Positions 1 through 8,534 of a DNA stretch of 64,000 nucleotides are shown here, piece after piece. The position numbers and the translations under genes were made by a program. The stretch comes from QHCA01 sp003244095. Lineage in GTDB: Bacteria; Actinomycetota; Actinomycetes; Mycobacteriales; QHCA01. Position 1 is the first letter of the stretch, and each line of letters starts with the position of its first letter. The stretch covers positions 56,156-120,155 of the forward strand of contig JBBQNN010000002.1 in the NCBI GenBank assembly GCA_038329965.1. The letters run 5' to 3'. The notes beneath the pieces are model-generated. The model did not search any database. It was not told where the DNA came from and saw only the letters and a program-made list of their open reading frames with translations.

Positions 1-1328
1 CGTCGCGGTCTTCCGGGGTGGACCGGCAGCGGGTGCTGGCCGTCTACGCGGCGGAGGCCGGGGTGGACGGCGGCTACACGGCCATCCAGGCGGCGGGGGT
101 GAACCTGCCGTGCACGCTGGCCTCCGGTGATGTGCATGCCGCGCCCGACACGGCGTCCTACACCACGGCGGTGACCTACTTCGACGCCTCCGGTGCCAAG
201 CTCAACACCTGCCCCCCGGTCGGTCCGGTCCAGGCGCTGATCCGCAGCACGGCGACCACCAACTCCCTCGGTGGCTCGGGCAGCAAGCCGACCCGGGTGG
301 TGGAGGCGCTGGTCAACCTCACGTCGGTCGGCGGGGGCGGGGGCGGCGCCGGTCCGCTGAACAAGGCGATGTTCGCCGACAACACCCTGAAAATGGCCGA
401 CAACATGGTGGTGAAGGGCAACGCCGGGGCCAATGCGGACCTCTACAGCAACACCAGCGCCTATTGCGCCGCCGGGTCCAACGTCGCCGGCACCATCACC
501 AGCCAGGTCGACTTCTTTGGCTACAGCGGTTGCCTGGTCGGAGCCAGCGTGTGGGCCGGTCGTAACGTGACCACGGATAACAACGCGATCACCGGCTTCG
601 TCAAGGCAGGCACCGGCACGATCCTTGCCGGGACGGGGACCACGGTGTCCGGCAACCTCTACGCCGCCGGCTCGATCACCTACGCCAGCTGCGGAGCGGG
701 CAAATGCTTCCCGAACAGCTCGCCGGGCAATCCGACAGCGCTGGCCTTCCCGCAGATCCCGAGCGACGACGCGAGCCTGACGAAGTGGACCGCGGCGGGC
801 TACACCGTCTACGACGACAACGCCAGCTGCTTCTCGCTGTACCAGAAGATCAGGGACACCTACGCCAAGACGGGGACCAAGACGCTGGTCCGGACCACCT
901 GCCAGGTCCTCTTCGCCGCCGACACGGCGGTCGTGCTGAGCAACGACCTGGCGATCTTCGCCAAGGGCGGCATCCAGATAGGGTCCGGCAACACCTGGTC
1001 TTCGAACTCTGCCACGAAGCGCAACGTGCACTTGATCGTGCCCTACGACGCGGCGGGCTCGCGGCCGTGCTTCTCGCCGAGCCTCCTGATGAACACCGCG
1101 GGGGTCACGATGAGCAGCGCCGTCTGGCTGTTCGCCTACAGCCCGTGCCAGATCGGCTTCTCCGGCCTGGGCACGATCAACGGCCAGATCTACGGCGGCA
1201 GCGACGTCAACACCTCCCTCGGCTTCACGCTCCAATACCAGAGCGTGCCGACCTACGGCATCGCCAATGCTGCGTCGGCTCCCACCGGCTACACCACCGG
1301 CATCGTCTACAAGCGCGAAACCCGATGA
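1..1328 (+). CDS. PilX-like type IV pilus accessory protein, 5' partial
   Basis: The reading frame is open from base 3 to the window edge, so the start and the N-terminal membrane helix lie to the left. What remains begins with a stretch containing AVYAAEAGVDGGY, which resembles the end of the PilX N-terminal domain (typically R..AL.AAEAG...A), where the hydrophobic pilin-like helix meets the surface domain. The rest is Gly/Ser/Thr/Asn-rich with beta-solenoid-like spacing and about ten cysteines, suggesting an exported disulfide-bonded domain. It precedes a prepilin peptidase by 49 bp and the pilMNO block, so a minor pilin or pilus assembly role is likely. A GTG at 18 is an internal codon, not a credible start. 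Family assignment rests on the short N-terminal match and the neighbours. Confidence 0.6.
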   Translation, partial: SRSSGVDRQRVLAVYAAEAGVDGGYTAIQAAGVNLPCTLASGDVHAAPDTASYTTAVTYFDASGAKLNTCPPVGPVQALIRSTATTNSLGGSGSKPTRVVEALVNLTSVGGGGGGAGPLNKAMFADNTLKMADNMVVKGNAGANADLYSNTSAYCAAGSNVAGTITSQVDFFGYSGCLVGASVWAGRNVTTDNNAITGFVKAGTGTILAGTGTTVSGNLYAAGSITYASCGAGKCFPNSSPGNPTALAFPQIPSDDASLTKWTAAGYTVYDDNASCFSLYQKIRDTYAKTGTKTLVRTTCQVLFAADTAVVLSNDLAIFAKGGIQIGSGNTWSSNSATKRNVHLIVPYDAAGSRPCFSPSLLMNTAGVTMSSAVWLFAYSPCQIGFSGLGTINGQIYGGSDVNTSLGFTLQYQSVPTYGIANAASAPTGYTTGIVYKRETR

Positions 1329-1377
1329 CGGCAGACATCCACCGGCCTGGGCGGCCCGCGGCCTATGCTCGGAACTG

Positions 1378-2160
1378 ATGAGCGCACTGCTGATTGGCTG
1401 CTGCGCGGTTCTCGGGCTGGTGATCGGCTCGTTCCTCAACGTCGTGATCTGGCGGGTGCCCAGGGACGAGTCTGTGATCCGGCCGCCGTCGCGCTGCCCC
1501 GGCTGCGGTGAGCCCGTCGCCCCACGCGACAACCTGCCGGTGCTTTCGTGGCTCCTCTTGCGCGGTCGTTGCCGGCACTGCGCGATGCCGATCAGCTCGC
1601 GCTACCCGCTGGTCGAGATCGGCACGGCGATGCTGTTCGGCCTAATGGCTGCGCGCTTCGGTTTCGACCCGGCGTTGCCGGCCTTCCTCTACCTGTCTGC
1701 GGTAGGACTGGCGCTGGCGGTGATCGACCTCGACCACAAGCGCCTGCCGTTCGCGCTGACGATCCCCTCCTACCCAGTTGCGCTGGTGCTGCTGACCGGA
1801 GCCGCGCTGGCCGCCGGGCATCCCGACCGGCTGATCCGGATGCTGGCCGGCATGCTCTCGCTCTTCGCGTTCTATTTCGTCCTCAATCTGGTGAATCCCC
1901 GTGGCATGGGCTTCGGCGACGTGATGCTGTCGGGGATCCTCGGCGTCTACCTGGGTTTCCTGGGCTGGGGGCCGCTGCTCGTCGGCGCCTTCCTCGGATT
2001 CCTGTTCGGTGCGCTCGGCGGACTGCTGTTCATCGCGCTGGGTCGCGGGAGCCGCAAGTCGCACATCCCCTTCGGCCCATACATGCTCACCGGCACCTTG
2101 GTGGCCATTCTGGCCGGCCGGGCCTTGGCGGGCGCGTACGTCCACGCCACCTTGGGCTGA
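1378..2160 (+). CDS. pilD: Prepilin peptidase (type IV leader peptidase/methylase)
   Basis: A 260-residue polytopic inner-membrane aspartic protease that cleaves the leader of type IV prepilins and, in the classic family, N-methylates the new N-terminus. The N-terminal domain carries the zinc-type cysteine tetrad as two CxxC pairs (C40/C43 and C65/C68). The catalytic aspartates sit in AVIDLDHKRLP (about D117-D119) and in the hallmark GFGD motif (D181). About seven to eight hydrophobic segments are visible. The ATG at 1378 is chosen because the family begins right at the first helix (GSFLNVVIWRVP at 17-28). An upstream in-frame ATG at 1267 would overlap the PilX-like gene. A TATGCT -10-like box at 1364-1369, 8 nt before the ATG, suggests a leaderless or nearly leaderless transcript. 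Confidence 0.93.
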   Translation: MSALLIGCCAVLGLVIGSFLNVVIWRVPRDESVIRPPSRCPGCGEPVAPRDNLPVLSWLLLRGRCRHCAMPISSRYPLVEIGTAMLFGLMAARFGFDPALPAFLYLSAVGLALAVIDLDHKRLPFALTIPSYPVALVLLTGAALAAGHPDRLIRMLAGMLSLFAFYFVLNLVNPRGMGFGDVMLSGILGVYLGFLGWGPLLVGAFLGFLFGALGGLLFIALGRGSRKSHIPFGPYMLTGTLVAILAGRALAGAYVHATLG

Positions 2161-2260
2161 AGCGTGACCCAAAGCGTCTCGCTCCCGGCGCTTCAGAACG
2201 TGCCGGGGCCATCCGATGTGCTCCATGTCAGGCATGAGCAAAGCGGTGAAGGGAAAGCAT

Positions 2261-3334
2261 GTGACAGGACGGCGAGCGGTCGGTCTCGACATCGGGACGT
2301 CCGGAGTCAGGGCAGCCGAGATCTCCCTCGGCAAGGGCCCGGCGACGCTGGCCAGGTTCGGCCAGGTGTCGCTGCCGGTCGGTGCGGTTCGAGACGGCGA
2401 GATCGTCGACGTCGCCGAGGTTGCCAGTGCGATCCGGCACCTCTGGTCCGCGACGAAGTTCCGTACCAAGCGCGTGGTCGTCGGCGTGTCGAACCAGAAG
2501 GTCGTCGTCCGGCAGGTCGACCTGCCGTGGCTGCCGGCTGAGGAGTTCCGCAAGTCGCTGATCTACCAGGTGCAGGACTACATCCCGATGCCGGTCGACC
2601 AGGCGATCCTGGACTTTCACCCGCTGGAGGAGTTCGTGAACGAGGCCGGCGGGCGCATGCTCAGGGTACTGCTGGTTGCCGCGTCCGCGGACATGGTCAA
2701 CAACACCGTCGCCGCCGTGCAGAAGGCCGGACTGGCACCGGTCATGATCGATCTGACCCCTTTCGCGCTGCTTCGCGGCCTGGCGCAGATGGACGAGCTG
2801 GGCCTGTCCGGCGCGCCGGCGGAGGCGCTCATCGATGTCGGCGCCAGCATCACCAACATCGTCGTGCACCAGGGCGGCGTGCCGCGCTTCGTACGCATCC
2901 TGCTCATGGGCGGGGGAGACATCACCGAGGCGGTGGCCGAACGGATGGGGCTGCCGATGGAGCAGGCCGAGTCGATCAAGCAGCAGACCGGGATGCGCGA
3001 GAAGCCCGCCGAGGCTGCTGCCGACTCTTCGCAGCTCACGAGGGTCATCGAGACCAGTGGCGCGGCTTTCGTCGAGGAGGTACGCGGCTCGCTCGACTAC
3101 TACCTCGCCCAGCCCAGCTCGGTCGACGTGAAGCGCATCGTGCTCTCCGGGGGCGGCGGGCAACTCCGCGGACTTGCCGCCCGGCTGGCCCTTGCCACCC
3201 GCCTGCCTGTCGAGCTGGGCTCGGCCATGTCGACCTTGCGGATCGGCAAGGTCGGCCTTGATGCCACGCGGCTGGCCCTCGTCGCTCCCGTCGCGTCGGT
3301 TTCGGTCGGCCTGGCCATCGGGGTCGCGTCATGA
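2261..3334 (+). CDS. pilM: Type IV pilus assembly ATPase-fold protein PilM
   Basis: Actin-like cytoplasmic protein of the pilus alignment complex that binds the N-terminal tail of PilN. The N-terminus reads TGRRAVGLDIGTSGVRAAEI, the phosphate-1 loop of the ASKHA/actin fold. A second nucleotide-binding stretch lies at ALIDVGASITNIV, and SGGGGQLRG resembles the adenosine loop. I place the start at GTG 2261 because GAAGGGA (2248-2254) sits 6 nt upstream and the resulting protein starts just before the actin-fold strand, as in the family. ATGs at 2216 and 2234 would add 15 or 9 residues. Its stop overlaps pilN by 4 nt (ATGA), indicating translational coupling. At 357 residues the length is normal. 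Confidence 0.9.
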   Translation: MTGRRAVGLDIGTSGVRAAEISLGKGPATLARFGQVSLPVGAVRDGEIVDVAEVASAIRHLWSATKFRTKRVVVGVSNQKVVVRQVDLPWLPAEEFRKSLIYQVQDYIPMPVDQAILDFHPLEEFVNEAGGRMLRVLLVAASADMVNNTVAAVQKAGLAPVMIDLTPFALLRGLAQMDELGLSGAPAEALIDVGASITNIVVHQGGVPRFVRILLMGGGDITEAVAERMGLPMEQAESIKQQTGMREKPAEAAADSSQLTRVIETSGAAFVEEVRGSLDYYLAQPSSVDVKRIVLSGGGGQLRGLAARLALATRLPVELGSAMSTLRIGKVGLDATRLALVAPVASVSVGLAIGVAS

Positions 3335-3975
3335 CCGCCGTGATCGAGCACCTGTCCGTCACCGGCGGCCTGCCGATCCTGCCGCGGGTCAACCTGATCC
3401 CGACAGAGATCGCCGAGCGCCGCACCCTGCGTCGAGTGCAGGCCGGGCTGGGTGCCGGGGGCGTCGCCGCCGTCGCCATCGTCGTCGTGCTGTTGCTCCT
3501 GGCGATGGCTTCTGTCTCATCGGCCAAACAACACCTGGCGGCCGCGAAGAGCGAGAACGCGAACGTGCAGGGCAAGGTGGCCGGCCTCCAGAACGTCGTG
3601 CGGACCTTCACGCTGGTCGACCAGGCCCATGGAGCCCTCCGCGACGCTGCTGGTGGCGAGATCCTGTGGTCGACCTATTTCACCGACCTCACCCTGCGCA
3701 TCCCCGACAACGTGTGGCTCACGAAGGTGACGGTCGCCTCGGCGGTGACGCCCGGCGGCGTCGCGGAGATCACCTTCGAAGGGGCCGCGCTGTCACACGA
3801 CGATGTCGCCCGGTGGCTCGACTCGATCGCGAAGGAGCGCGGATGGTCCAATCCGTACTTCTCGAAGTCCGATGAGAAGCTCATCGGACTTCGCAAGACC
3901 TACACCTTCGCCTCCACCGTGACCGTCACCACCGATGCGCTTTCAGGGCGCTACACCAAGCCGGCGGGGGGCTGA
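3331..3975 (+). CDS. pilN: Type IV pilus inner-membrane protein PilN
   Basis: A 214-residue bitopic membrane protein. The cytoplasmic tail includes PRVNLIPTEI (about residues 19-27), the conserved segment that docks onto PilM. A single transmembrane helix follows (about 41-61), then a coiled-coil-like stretch (about 64-92) and a small ferredoxin-like periplasmic domain. It should pair with PilO to link PilM and the motor to the outer parts of the machine. The start overlaps pilM by 4 nt and pilO begins 1 nt after its stop, so these three are one translational unit. Confidence 0.9.
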   Translation: MTAVIEHLSVTGGLPILPRVNLIPTEIAERRTLRRVQAGLGAGGVAAVAIVVVLLLLAMASVSSAKQHLAAAKSENANVQGKVAGLQNVVRTFTLVDQAHGALRDAAGGEILWSTYFTDLTLRIPDNVWLTKVTVASAVTPGGVAEITFEGAALSHDDVARWLDSIAKERGWSNPYFSKSDEKLIGLRKTYTFASTVTVTTDALSGRYTKPAGG

Positions 3976-3976
3976 C

Positions 3977-4720
3977 ATGAACAGAATCCAGCAATGGGTG
4001 GCCATCGCGGCTGCGATCATCGTGGCGGTCCTGGTAGCCGGATGGTTCGTCGTGGTCACTCCCCAGCGCGCACTTGCACGTGATCTGGAGGCCCAGGCCG
4101 TCACCCAACGCAGCGGCACTGCCAGCCTGCGCACCCAGCTCCACGTACTCGAGGCGCAGTCCAAGCAGCTGCCCGCGAAGCAGGCCGAGCTGGCCACGTT
4201 CGGCAAGCAGATCCCGAGCAGTCCCCTGCTGCCGGCGGTGACCCGGTCGCTGACGGCTGCCGCCGCGTCGGCCGGCGTCGACCTCATCTCCATCGGTGCG
4301 ACGAGCCCCACGGCGACCATCGTCGGCGCGCCCTCCGCGGCAGGGGTGCCGGCCCCCGCAGTGGCTTCGCCCGGTGCGCCCGGTGCGCCCGGTGCGGCGG
4401 CCGGTGCGGCCCCCGCCACTCCGGCAGCCGCCACCCCCGCCACCCCCGCCACCCCCGCGGCGCCAGCGGCGGCCGTATCGGCGCTGCAGTCCATCACCAT
4501 CACGTTGAAGGTGAGGGGCAGCTACGCACAACTCGAGCAGCTCGTCGCCAACCTCGAGGGCCTGCAACGGGTGATGGTCGTCAGCGGCTATTCCCTCGGG
4601 GTCAGCACCGGCTGCAGCGGCACCTGCGCGCTTGATCTCGACCTGACCGCCCAGGTGTTCACCACGCCGGCCCTCGCCGCCGAGCCCCTTGCCGTGCCCG
4701 TGCCCAAGACTGTGAAGTGA
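3977..4720 (+). CDS. pilO: Type IV pilus inner-membrane protein PilO
   Basis: A 247-residue protein with an N-terminal transmembrane helix (about 8-27), a helical coiled-coil region and a C-terminal ferredoxin-like domain (ITITLKVRGSYAQLEQLVANLEGL, quoted here in parts: ITITLKV then YAQLEQLV), as expected of PilO. The ATG at 3977 follows the pilN stop by 1 nt. A longer in-frame start at 3935 lies inside pilN and adds nothing conserved. Between coiled coil and C-terminal domain is an unusual low-complexity Ala/Pro/Gly/Thr linker of about 50 residues (roughly 117-168), encoded by tandem 9-bp repeats. The linker is not typical of proteobacterial PilO and may be a flexible spacer adapted to the thick actinobacterial wall. 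Confidence 0.85.
   Translation: MNRIQQWVAIAAAIIVAVLVAGWFVVVTPQRALARDLEAQAVTQRSGTASLRTQLHVLEAQSKQLPAKQAELATFGKQIPSSPLLPAVTRSLTAAAASAGVDLISIGATSPTATIVGAPSAAGVPAPAVASPGAPGAPGAAAGAAPATPAAATPATPATPAAPAAAVSALQSITITLKVRGSYAQLEQLVANLEGLQRVMVVSGYSLGVSTGCSGTCALDLDLTAQVFTTPALAAEPLAVPVPKTVK
4373..4456. repeat. Tandem 9-bp repeats inside pilO
   Basis: Two perfect copies of GGTGCGCCC (4373-4390) run into a degenerate third copy, and three perfect copies of GCCACCCCC occupy 4430-4456. Both are multiples of three, so copy-number slippage would lengthen or shorten the Gly-Ala-Pro and Ala-Thr-Pro linker without shifting frame. Confidence 0.85.
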
Positions 4721-4729
4721 GCGTCTTCC

Positions 4730-5335
4730 ATGAGTGAGACCACCAGCCTCCTGCCCGGTTTCGCAGCGGACGATCAACAGGTTGCAGCGAATTCCCCGGA
4801 TCGCCGAAGGCTGCTGATGTTCATCGCTGCCGGCGCCGTCGTTGCCGCTCTGCTCGGCTACTTCGTTGCCGTCCCTCTGCTGCGCGGCACCGCCAAGCCG
4901 GTGGCCTCCACCCTCACCGCGACAGGGCCACCGGTGACCGGCACCGCGGCGGCGGCACCGGCGGCGGCACCGACGGCGACGCCCAGAATCGTGCCCAAGA
5001 CCTTCAGCAACGTCGTCGGCCGTGACCCGTTCGCCCCGCTGGTCACCGCCCCCGCCGCGGCCGCCGCGGCAGCGAGTACGGCCACCCCCACCACCCCGGC
5101 GGCCGCCGCGTCCACCGCCCCGACCACGACTCCCGGCAAGACCACCTTCAAGGTGATCAGCGCCACCGCCACCCGGGCCACGGTCAGCGTTGACGGCAAG
5201 ACCTACACCCCGAGCACGGGCCAGGTCTTCGCCAAGAGCTTCAAGCTGCTCAAGATCAGCAGCGGGTCCTGCGGGTCGTTCGCCCACGGTGAGATGCGGA
5301 TCAGCCTCTGTAAGGGGCAGACCTTCATCTTCTAG
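4730..5335 (+). CDS. PilP-like single-pass membrane protein of the pilus operon
   Basis: A 201-residue protein of uncertain family. It has a short cytoplasmic N-terminus, one transmembrane helix (about 28-50), an Ala/Pro/Thr-rich spacer, then VVGRDPFAPL (about 95-104) and a second Ala/Thr-rich spacer before a small C-terminal domain with two cysteines (SCGSF and SLCKG). The RDPF.P motif is the recurrent signature found where PilP-type pilotin-associated proteins leave their unstructured N-terminal region, and the position after pilO is where pilP normally sits. It starts 9 nt after pilO. I infer a PilP-equivalent bridging role, although the C-terminal domain is not a clear PilP beta-sandwich by eye. 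Confidence 0.6.
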   Translation: MSETTSLLPGFAADDQQVAANSPDRRRLLMFIAAGAVVAALLGYFVAVPLLRGTAKPVASTLTATGPPVTGTAAAAPAAAPTATPRIVPKTFSNVVGRDPFAPLVTAPAAAAAAASTATPTTPAAAASTAPTTTPGKTTFKVISATATRATVSVDGKTYTPSTGQVFAKSFKLLKISSGSCGSFAHGEMRISLCKGQTFIF

Positions 5336-5367
5336 GGCCGATCTCGGGCCGTGAAAGACTCGACCGC

Positions 5368-6546
5368 ATGCTGCGCTGGTTGACCGCAGGTGAGTCGCAC
5401 GGGCCGGCCCTCGTCGCCATCCTCGAGGGTCTGCCCGCCGGCGTCGCCATCACCACGGCCGAGATCGCCGAGCAGCTGCAGCGGCGCCGCGGGGGCTACG
5501 GCCGGGGCGCGCGGATGGTCTTCGAGCAGGACGCCGTCGAGATCCTCGGCGGCGTGCGCCACGGGCTCACCCTCGGCAGCCCCGTCGCGGTCCAGGTCGG
5601 CAACACCGAGTGGCCCAAGTGGGATCGCGTCATGTCACCCGATCCGGTCGATCCCGCCGAGCTCGACGGCATCGCCCGCAACGCCGCGCTGACCCGGCCC
5701 CGCCCCGGACACGCCGACCTGGTGGGCATGCAGAAGTACGGCTTCACCGACGCTCGGCCGGTCCTCGAGCGGGCCAGCGCCCGGGAGACCGCCGCCCGGG
5801 TCGCGCTCGGGGCGGTGGCTCATGCCTTTCTCCGGGCCGCGGTCGGTGCCCAGGTGATCTCCCACGTGGTCAGCATCGGCGCCGCGAGCGCCCCGGCCGA
5901 CGTCGTGCCGACCGCCGCCGACCGCGACGCCATCGACAAGAGCCCGGTGCGCTGCCTCGATGCCGCGGCCGCCGACGCGATGGTCGCCGAGATCGACGCG
6001 GCCAAGGCAGCCGCCGACACCCTGGGCGGTGTCGTGGAGGTCGTGGTGCACGGGCTGCCGCCGGGCCTGGGCAGCCACGTGCACTGGGACCGGCGGATCG
6101 ACTCCCGCCTGGCCGGTGCCCTGATGGGGATCCAGGCGATCAAGGGCGTGGAGGTCGGCGACGGGTTCGAGACCGCCCGCCGCCGCGGATCGGCCGCGCA
6201 CGACGAGATGGTCGCCACCGCCGACGGCGTCCGCCGGCTGACCGGCCGGGCCGGGGGCACAGAGGGGGGCATGACCACGGGTGAGGTGCTGCGGGTCCGG
6301 GCCGCCATGAAGCCGATCTCGACGCTGTCCCGCGCGCTGTCCACCGTGGACACCGCCACGGGTGAGCCGGCCAAGGCAATCGCGCAACGCTCCGACGTGT
6401 GCGCCGTGCCCGCTGCCGGCATCGTGGCCGAGGCGATGGTGGCCCTCGTGCTGGCCGGCGCCGTCCTGGAGAAGTTCGGGGGCGACGCGGTGGCCGAGAC
6501 CCGGCGCAACGTCGAGGCCTACCTCGGCACGCTGGTCGTCCGGTGA
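5368..6546 (+). CDS. aroC: Chorismate synthase
   Basis: Catalyses the last shikimate step, 1,4-anti elimination of phosphate from EPSP to chorismate, needing reduced FMN. Recognisable family blocks are GESHGPALVAILEGLPAGV near the N-terminus, RRGGYGRGARM, GGVRHGLTLGSPVAVQVGN, and RPGHADLVGMQKYGF followed by ERASARETAARVA. The 392-residue length is normal. It begins 32 nt after the pilus operon, with ATG 5368 directly before LRWLTAGESHG, and leads a chain aroC-aroK-aroB-aroQ linked by 4-nt overlaps. No clear promoter separates it from the pilus genes, so read-through is possible. Confidence 0.97.
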   Translation: MLRWLTAGESHGPALVAILEGLPAGVAITTAEIAEQLQRRRGGYGRGARMVFEQDAVEILGGVRHGLTLGSPVAVQVGNTEWPKWDRVMSPDPVDPAELDGIARNAALTRPRPGHADLVGMQKYGFTDARPVLERASARETAARVALGAVAHAFLRAAVGAQVISHVVSIGAASAPADVVPTAADRDAIDKSPVRCLDAAAADAMVAEIDAAKAAADTLGGVVEVVVHGLPPGLGSHVHWDRRIDSRLAGALMGIQAIKGVEVGDGFETARRRGSAAHDEMVATADGVRRLTGRAGGTEGGMTTGEVLRVRAAMKPISTLSRALSTVDTATGEPAKAIAQRSDVCAVPAAGIVAEAMVALVLAGAVLEKFGGDAVAETRRNVEAYLGTLVVR

Positions 6547-7046
6547 CCAGGCCGAGCGTGGTGCTCGTCGGCCCGCCCGGCGCGGGCAAGTCCTCTGTCG
6601 GGCGGGCGCTCGCCGAGCGGCTCGGCGTGACCTTCCGCGACACCGATGCCGACATCGCCGCCACGGCCGGCAAGGACATCCCGACGATCTTCTACGACGA
6701 CGGCGAGCCGGCCTTCCGGGCGCTGGAGGCCGCGGCCGTGGCCCGCGCCCTGGCTGAGCACGACGGCGTGCTCGCCCTCGGCGGCGGGGCGATCCTGGCC
6801 GAGACCTCACGTGCCGCGCTGCGCGGGCACACCGTGGTGTTCCTCGACGTCGGCATGGCCGCCGCCGCCCGCCGCGTCGGGCTGGCCCGGGACCGGCCGG
6901 TGCTGACGCTCAATCCCCGGGCCATGTTGCACGCGTTGCTGGCCGAACGCCGCCCGCTCTACGAGGAGGTCGCCACCCACACGGTCGCCACCGACGACCG
7001 CACCCGCGCGCAGGTGACCGACGCGGTCATGGAAGCGCTGGGGTGA
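6543..7046 (+). CDS. aroK: Shikimate kinase
   Basis: Phosphorylates shikimate at the 3-OH using ATP. The Walker A loop GPPGAGKSS lies at residues 10-18, the shikimate-binding DTDADI motif follows at about 34-39, and LGGGAIL and the lid arginine region RDRPVL are present. At 167 residues it is of normal length. GTG 6543 overlaps the aroC stop by 4 nt (GTGA) and places the P-loop at the expected distance from the N-terminus. An upstream start at 6399 would extend deep into aroC and is not credible. Confidence 0.96.
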   Translation: MTRPSVVLVGPPGAGKSSVGRALAERLGVTFRDTDADIAATAGKDIPTIFYDDGEPAFRALEAAAVARALAEHDGVLALGGGAILAETSRAALRGHTVVFLDVGMAAAARRVGLARDRPVLTLNPRAMLHALLAERRPLYEEVATHTVATDDRTRAQVTDAVMEALG

Positions 7047-8104
7047 GCGCCGCCAGGATCACCGTCGGTGGGGACCATCCGTACGACGTCGTGATCGGGT
7101 CGGACCTGTCGGCCGAGCTCCCCCCGCTGCTGGGCGCCGCTGCCCAGGTCGCCGTCCTGCACTCACCGGCGGTGGCCGACCGGGCCGCGGCGCTGGCGGG
7201 CCTGCTCTCCCGTGCCGGGTTCCTGGTGCACCAGCTGGGCGTACCCGACGGTGAGGAGGCCAAGACCCTCGCGGTGGCGGGCCACTGCTGGGAGGCGCTG
7301 GGCGCGGCGGCCTTCACCCGCACCGACGCGGTGGTCGGTATCGGCGGGGGGGCGGTGACCGACCTGGCGGGATTCGTCGCGGCGGCCTGGCTGCGCGGGG
7401 TGGCAGTGGTCCATCTGCCGACGACACTGCTGGGCATGGTCGACGCAGCGATCGGCGGCAAGACCGGGATCAACACCGGCGCGGGCAAGAACCTCGTCGG
7501 CGCCTTCCACCCGCCGGCCGGCGTCATCTGTGACCTGGACGCCCTGCGGACCCTGCCGCGGGACCACCTGGCCAGCGGCCTGGCCGAGGTGGTCAAGTGC
7601 GGGTTCATCGCCGACCCGGCCATCCTGGACGTGCTGGACGGCGGGGCGCCCCTGGACAGCCTCGGTGAGCTCATCGAGCGCTCCGTACGGGTCAAGGCCG
7701 ATGTGGTGGGCCGGGACCTGCGGGAGGCCGGCCCGCGCGAGGTGCTCAACTACGGCCACACGCTGGGGCACGCGATCGAGCGGGTCGAGGGGTACGCGTG
7801 GCGGCACGGCGACGCGGTGTCGGTCGGCCTGGTGTTCGCCGCGGAGCTGTCGCGGCTGGCCGGCCGGCTCGACGGGGAGACCGCCGCGCGGCACCGGAGC
7901 ATGCTGGCCGGCCTCGGATTGCCCACCTCGTATGCCGCGACCGCCTGGCCCCGGCTGCACGACGCGATGCGGGTGGACAAGAAGTCGCGGGGCAACCGCC
8001 TACGCTTCGTCGTACTCGACGGTCTGGCCAACCCCGGCGTGCTCGACGACCCGGACCCCGACCTGCTGGAGGTCGCCTACGCTGCCGTGGCGACGAAGGA
8101 GTGA
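7043..8104 (+). CDS. aroB: 3-dehydroquinate synthase
   Basis: Converts DAHP to 3-dehydroquinate in the second shikimate step, with bound NAD and a divalent metal. The NAD-binding stretch GIGGGAVTDLAGFVAAAW, the block TTLLGMVDAAIGGKTGIN, the metal-ligand region GLAEVVKCGFI, and NYGHTLGHAIE with its metal histidines are all present. 353 residues is standard. The GTG start overlaps aroK by 4 nt. Confidence 0.97.
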   Translation: MSAARITVGGDHPYDVVIGSDLSAELPPLLGAAAQVAVLHSPAVADRAAALAGLLSRAGFLVHQLGVPDGEEAKTLAVAGHCWEALGAAAFTRTDAVVGIGGGAVTDLAGFVAAAWLRGVAVVHLPTTLLGMVDAAIGGKTGINTGAGKNLVGAFHPPAGVICDLDALRTLPRDHLASGLAEVVKCGFIADPAILDVLDGGAPLDSLGELIERSVRVKADVVGRDLREAGPREVLNYGHTLGHAIERVEGYAWRHGDAVSVGLVFAAELSRLAGRLDGETAARHRSMLAGLGLPTSYAATAWPRLHDAMRVDKKSRGNRLRFVVLDGLANPGVLDDPDPDLLEVAYAAVATKE

Positions 8105-8105
8105 C

Positions 8106-8534
8106 ATGACGACGGTGCACGTGCTCAACGGACCCAACCTGGGCCGGCTCGGCCGCCGGGAGCCCGACGTCTACGGCACCGCGACCTACGACGACCTGGT
8201 CGCCCTCTGCGAGAAGACGGCAGCGCAGCTGGGCCAGGACATCGTCGTACGCCAGACCGACGACGAGGCCACCCTCGTCGGCTGGCTGCACGACGCGGCC
8301 GATGCCGGTGCCGCGGTGGTCATCAACGCGGCGGCATTCACCCACTACTCCTACGCCCTGCGCGACGCCCTCGCCATGGTCGGCGCGCCGGTCGTCGAGG
8401 TGCACCTGTCCAACATCGCCGCCCGGGAGGAGTTCCGGCGGACCAGCGTGATATCGGCTATGGCGCACGGGGTGATCAGCGGGTTCGGGATCGACTCTTA
8501 CCGGCTCGCACTCGAAGCGATCGGTCGGCTGTGA
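8106..8534 (+). CDS. aroQ: Type II 3-dehydroquinate dehydratase
   Basis: Dehydrates 3-dehydroquinate to 3-dehydroshikimate. At 142 residues it fits the small dodecameric type II enzyme. The flexible lid with catalytic Arg and Tyr is visible as LGRREPDVYG (about R18 and Y23); the active-site Asn is in INAAAFTHYS, followed by the His of FTHY, the second His in VEVHLSN and an Arg in EEFRR. INAAA replaces the usual INPGA, and NIAAREEFRRTS is more divergent than typical, but no catalytic residue appears lost. ATG 8106 follows the aroB stop by 1 nt. Confidence 0.92.
   Translation: MTTVHVLNGPNLGRLGRREPDVYGTATYDDLVALCEKTAAQLGQDIVVRQTDDEATLVGWLHDAADAGAAVVINAAAFTHYSYALRDALAMVGAPVVEVHLSNIAAREEFRRTSVISAMAHGVISGFGIDSYRLALEAIGRL

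Noticed and set aside
4373..4456. Tandem repeats in pilO as a possible CRISPR or satellite
   Set aside because: Units are 9 bp without spacers and encode a continuous linker.
3926..5287. A 453-codon minus-strand Gly/Arg-rich frame
   Set aside because: It reads the pilO and PilP-like linkers backwards; the Gly runs come from proline codons on the other strand.
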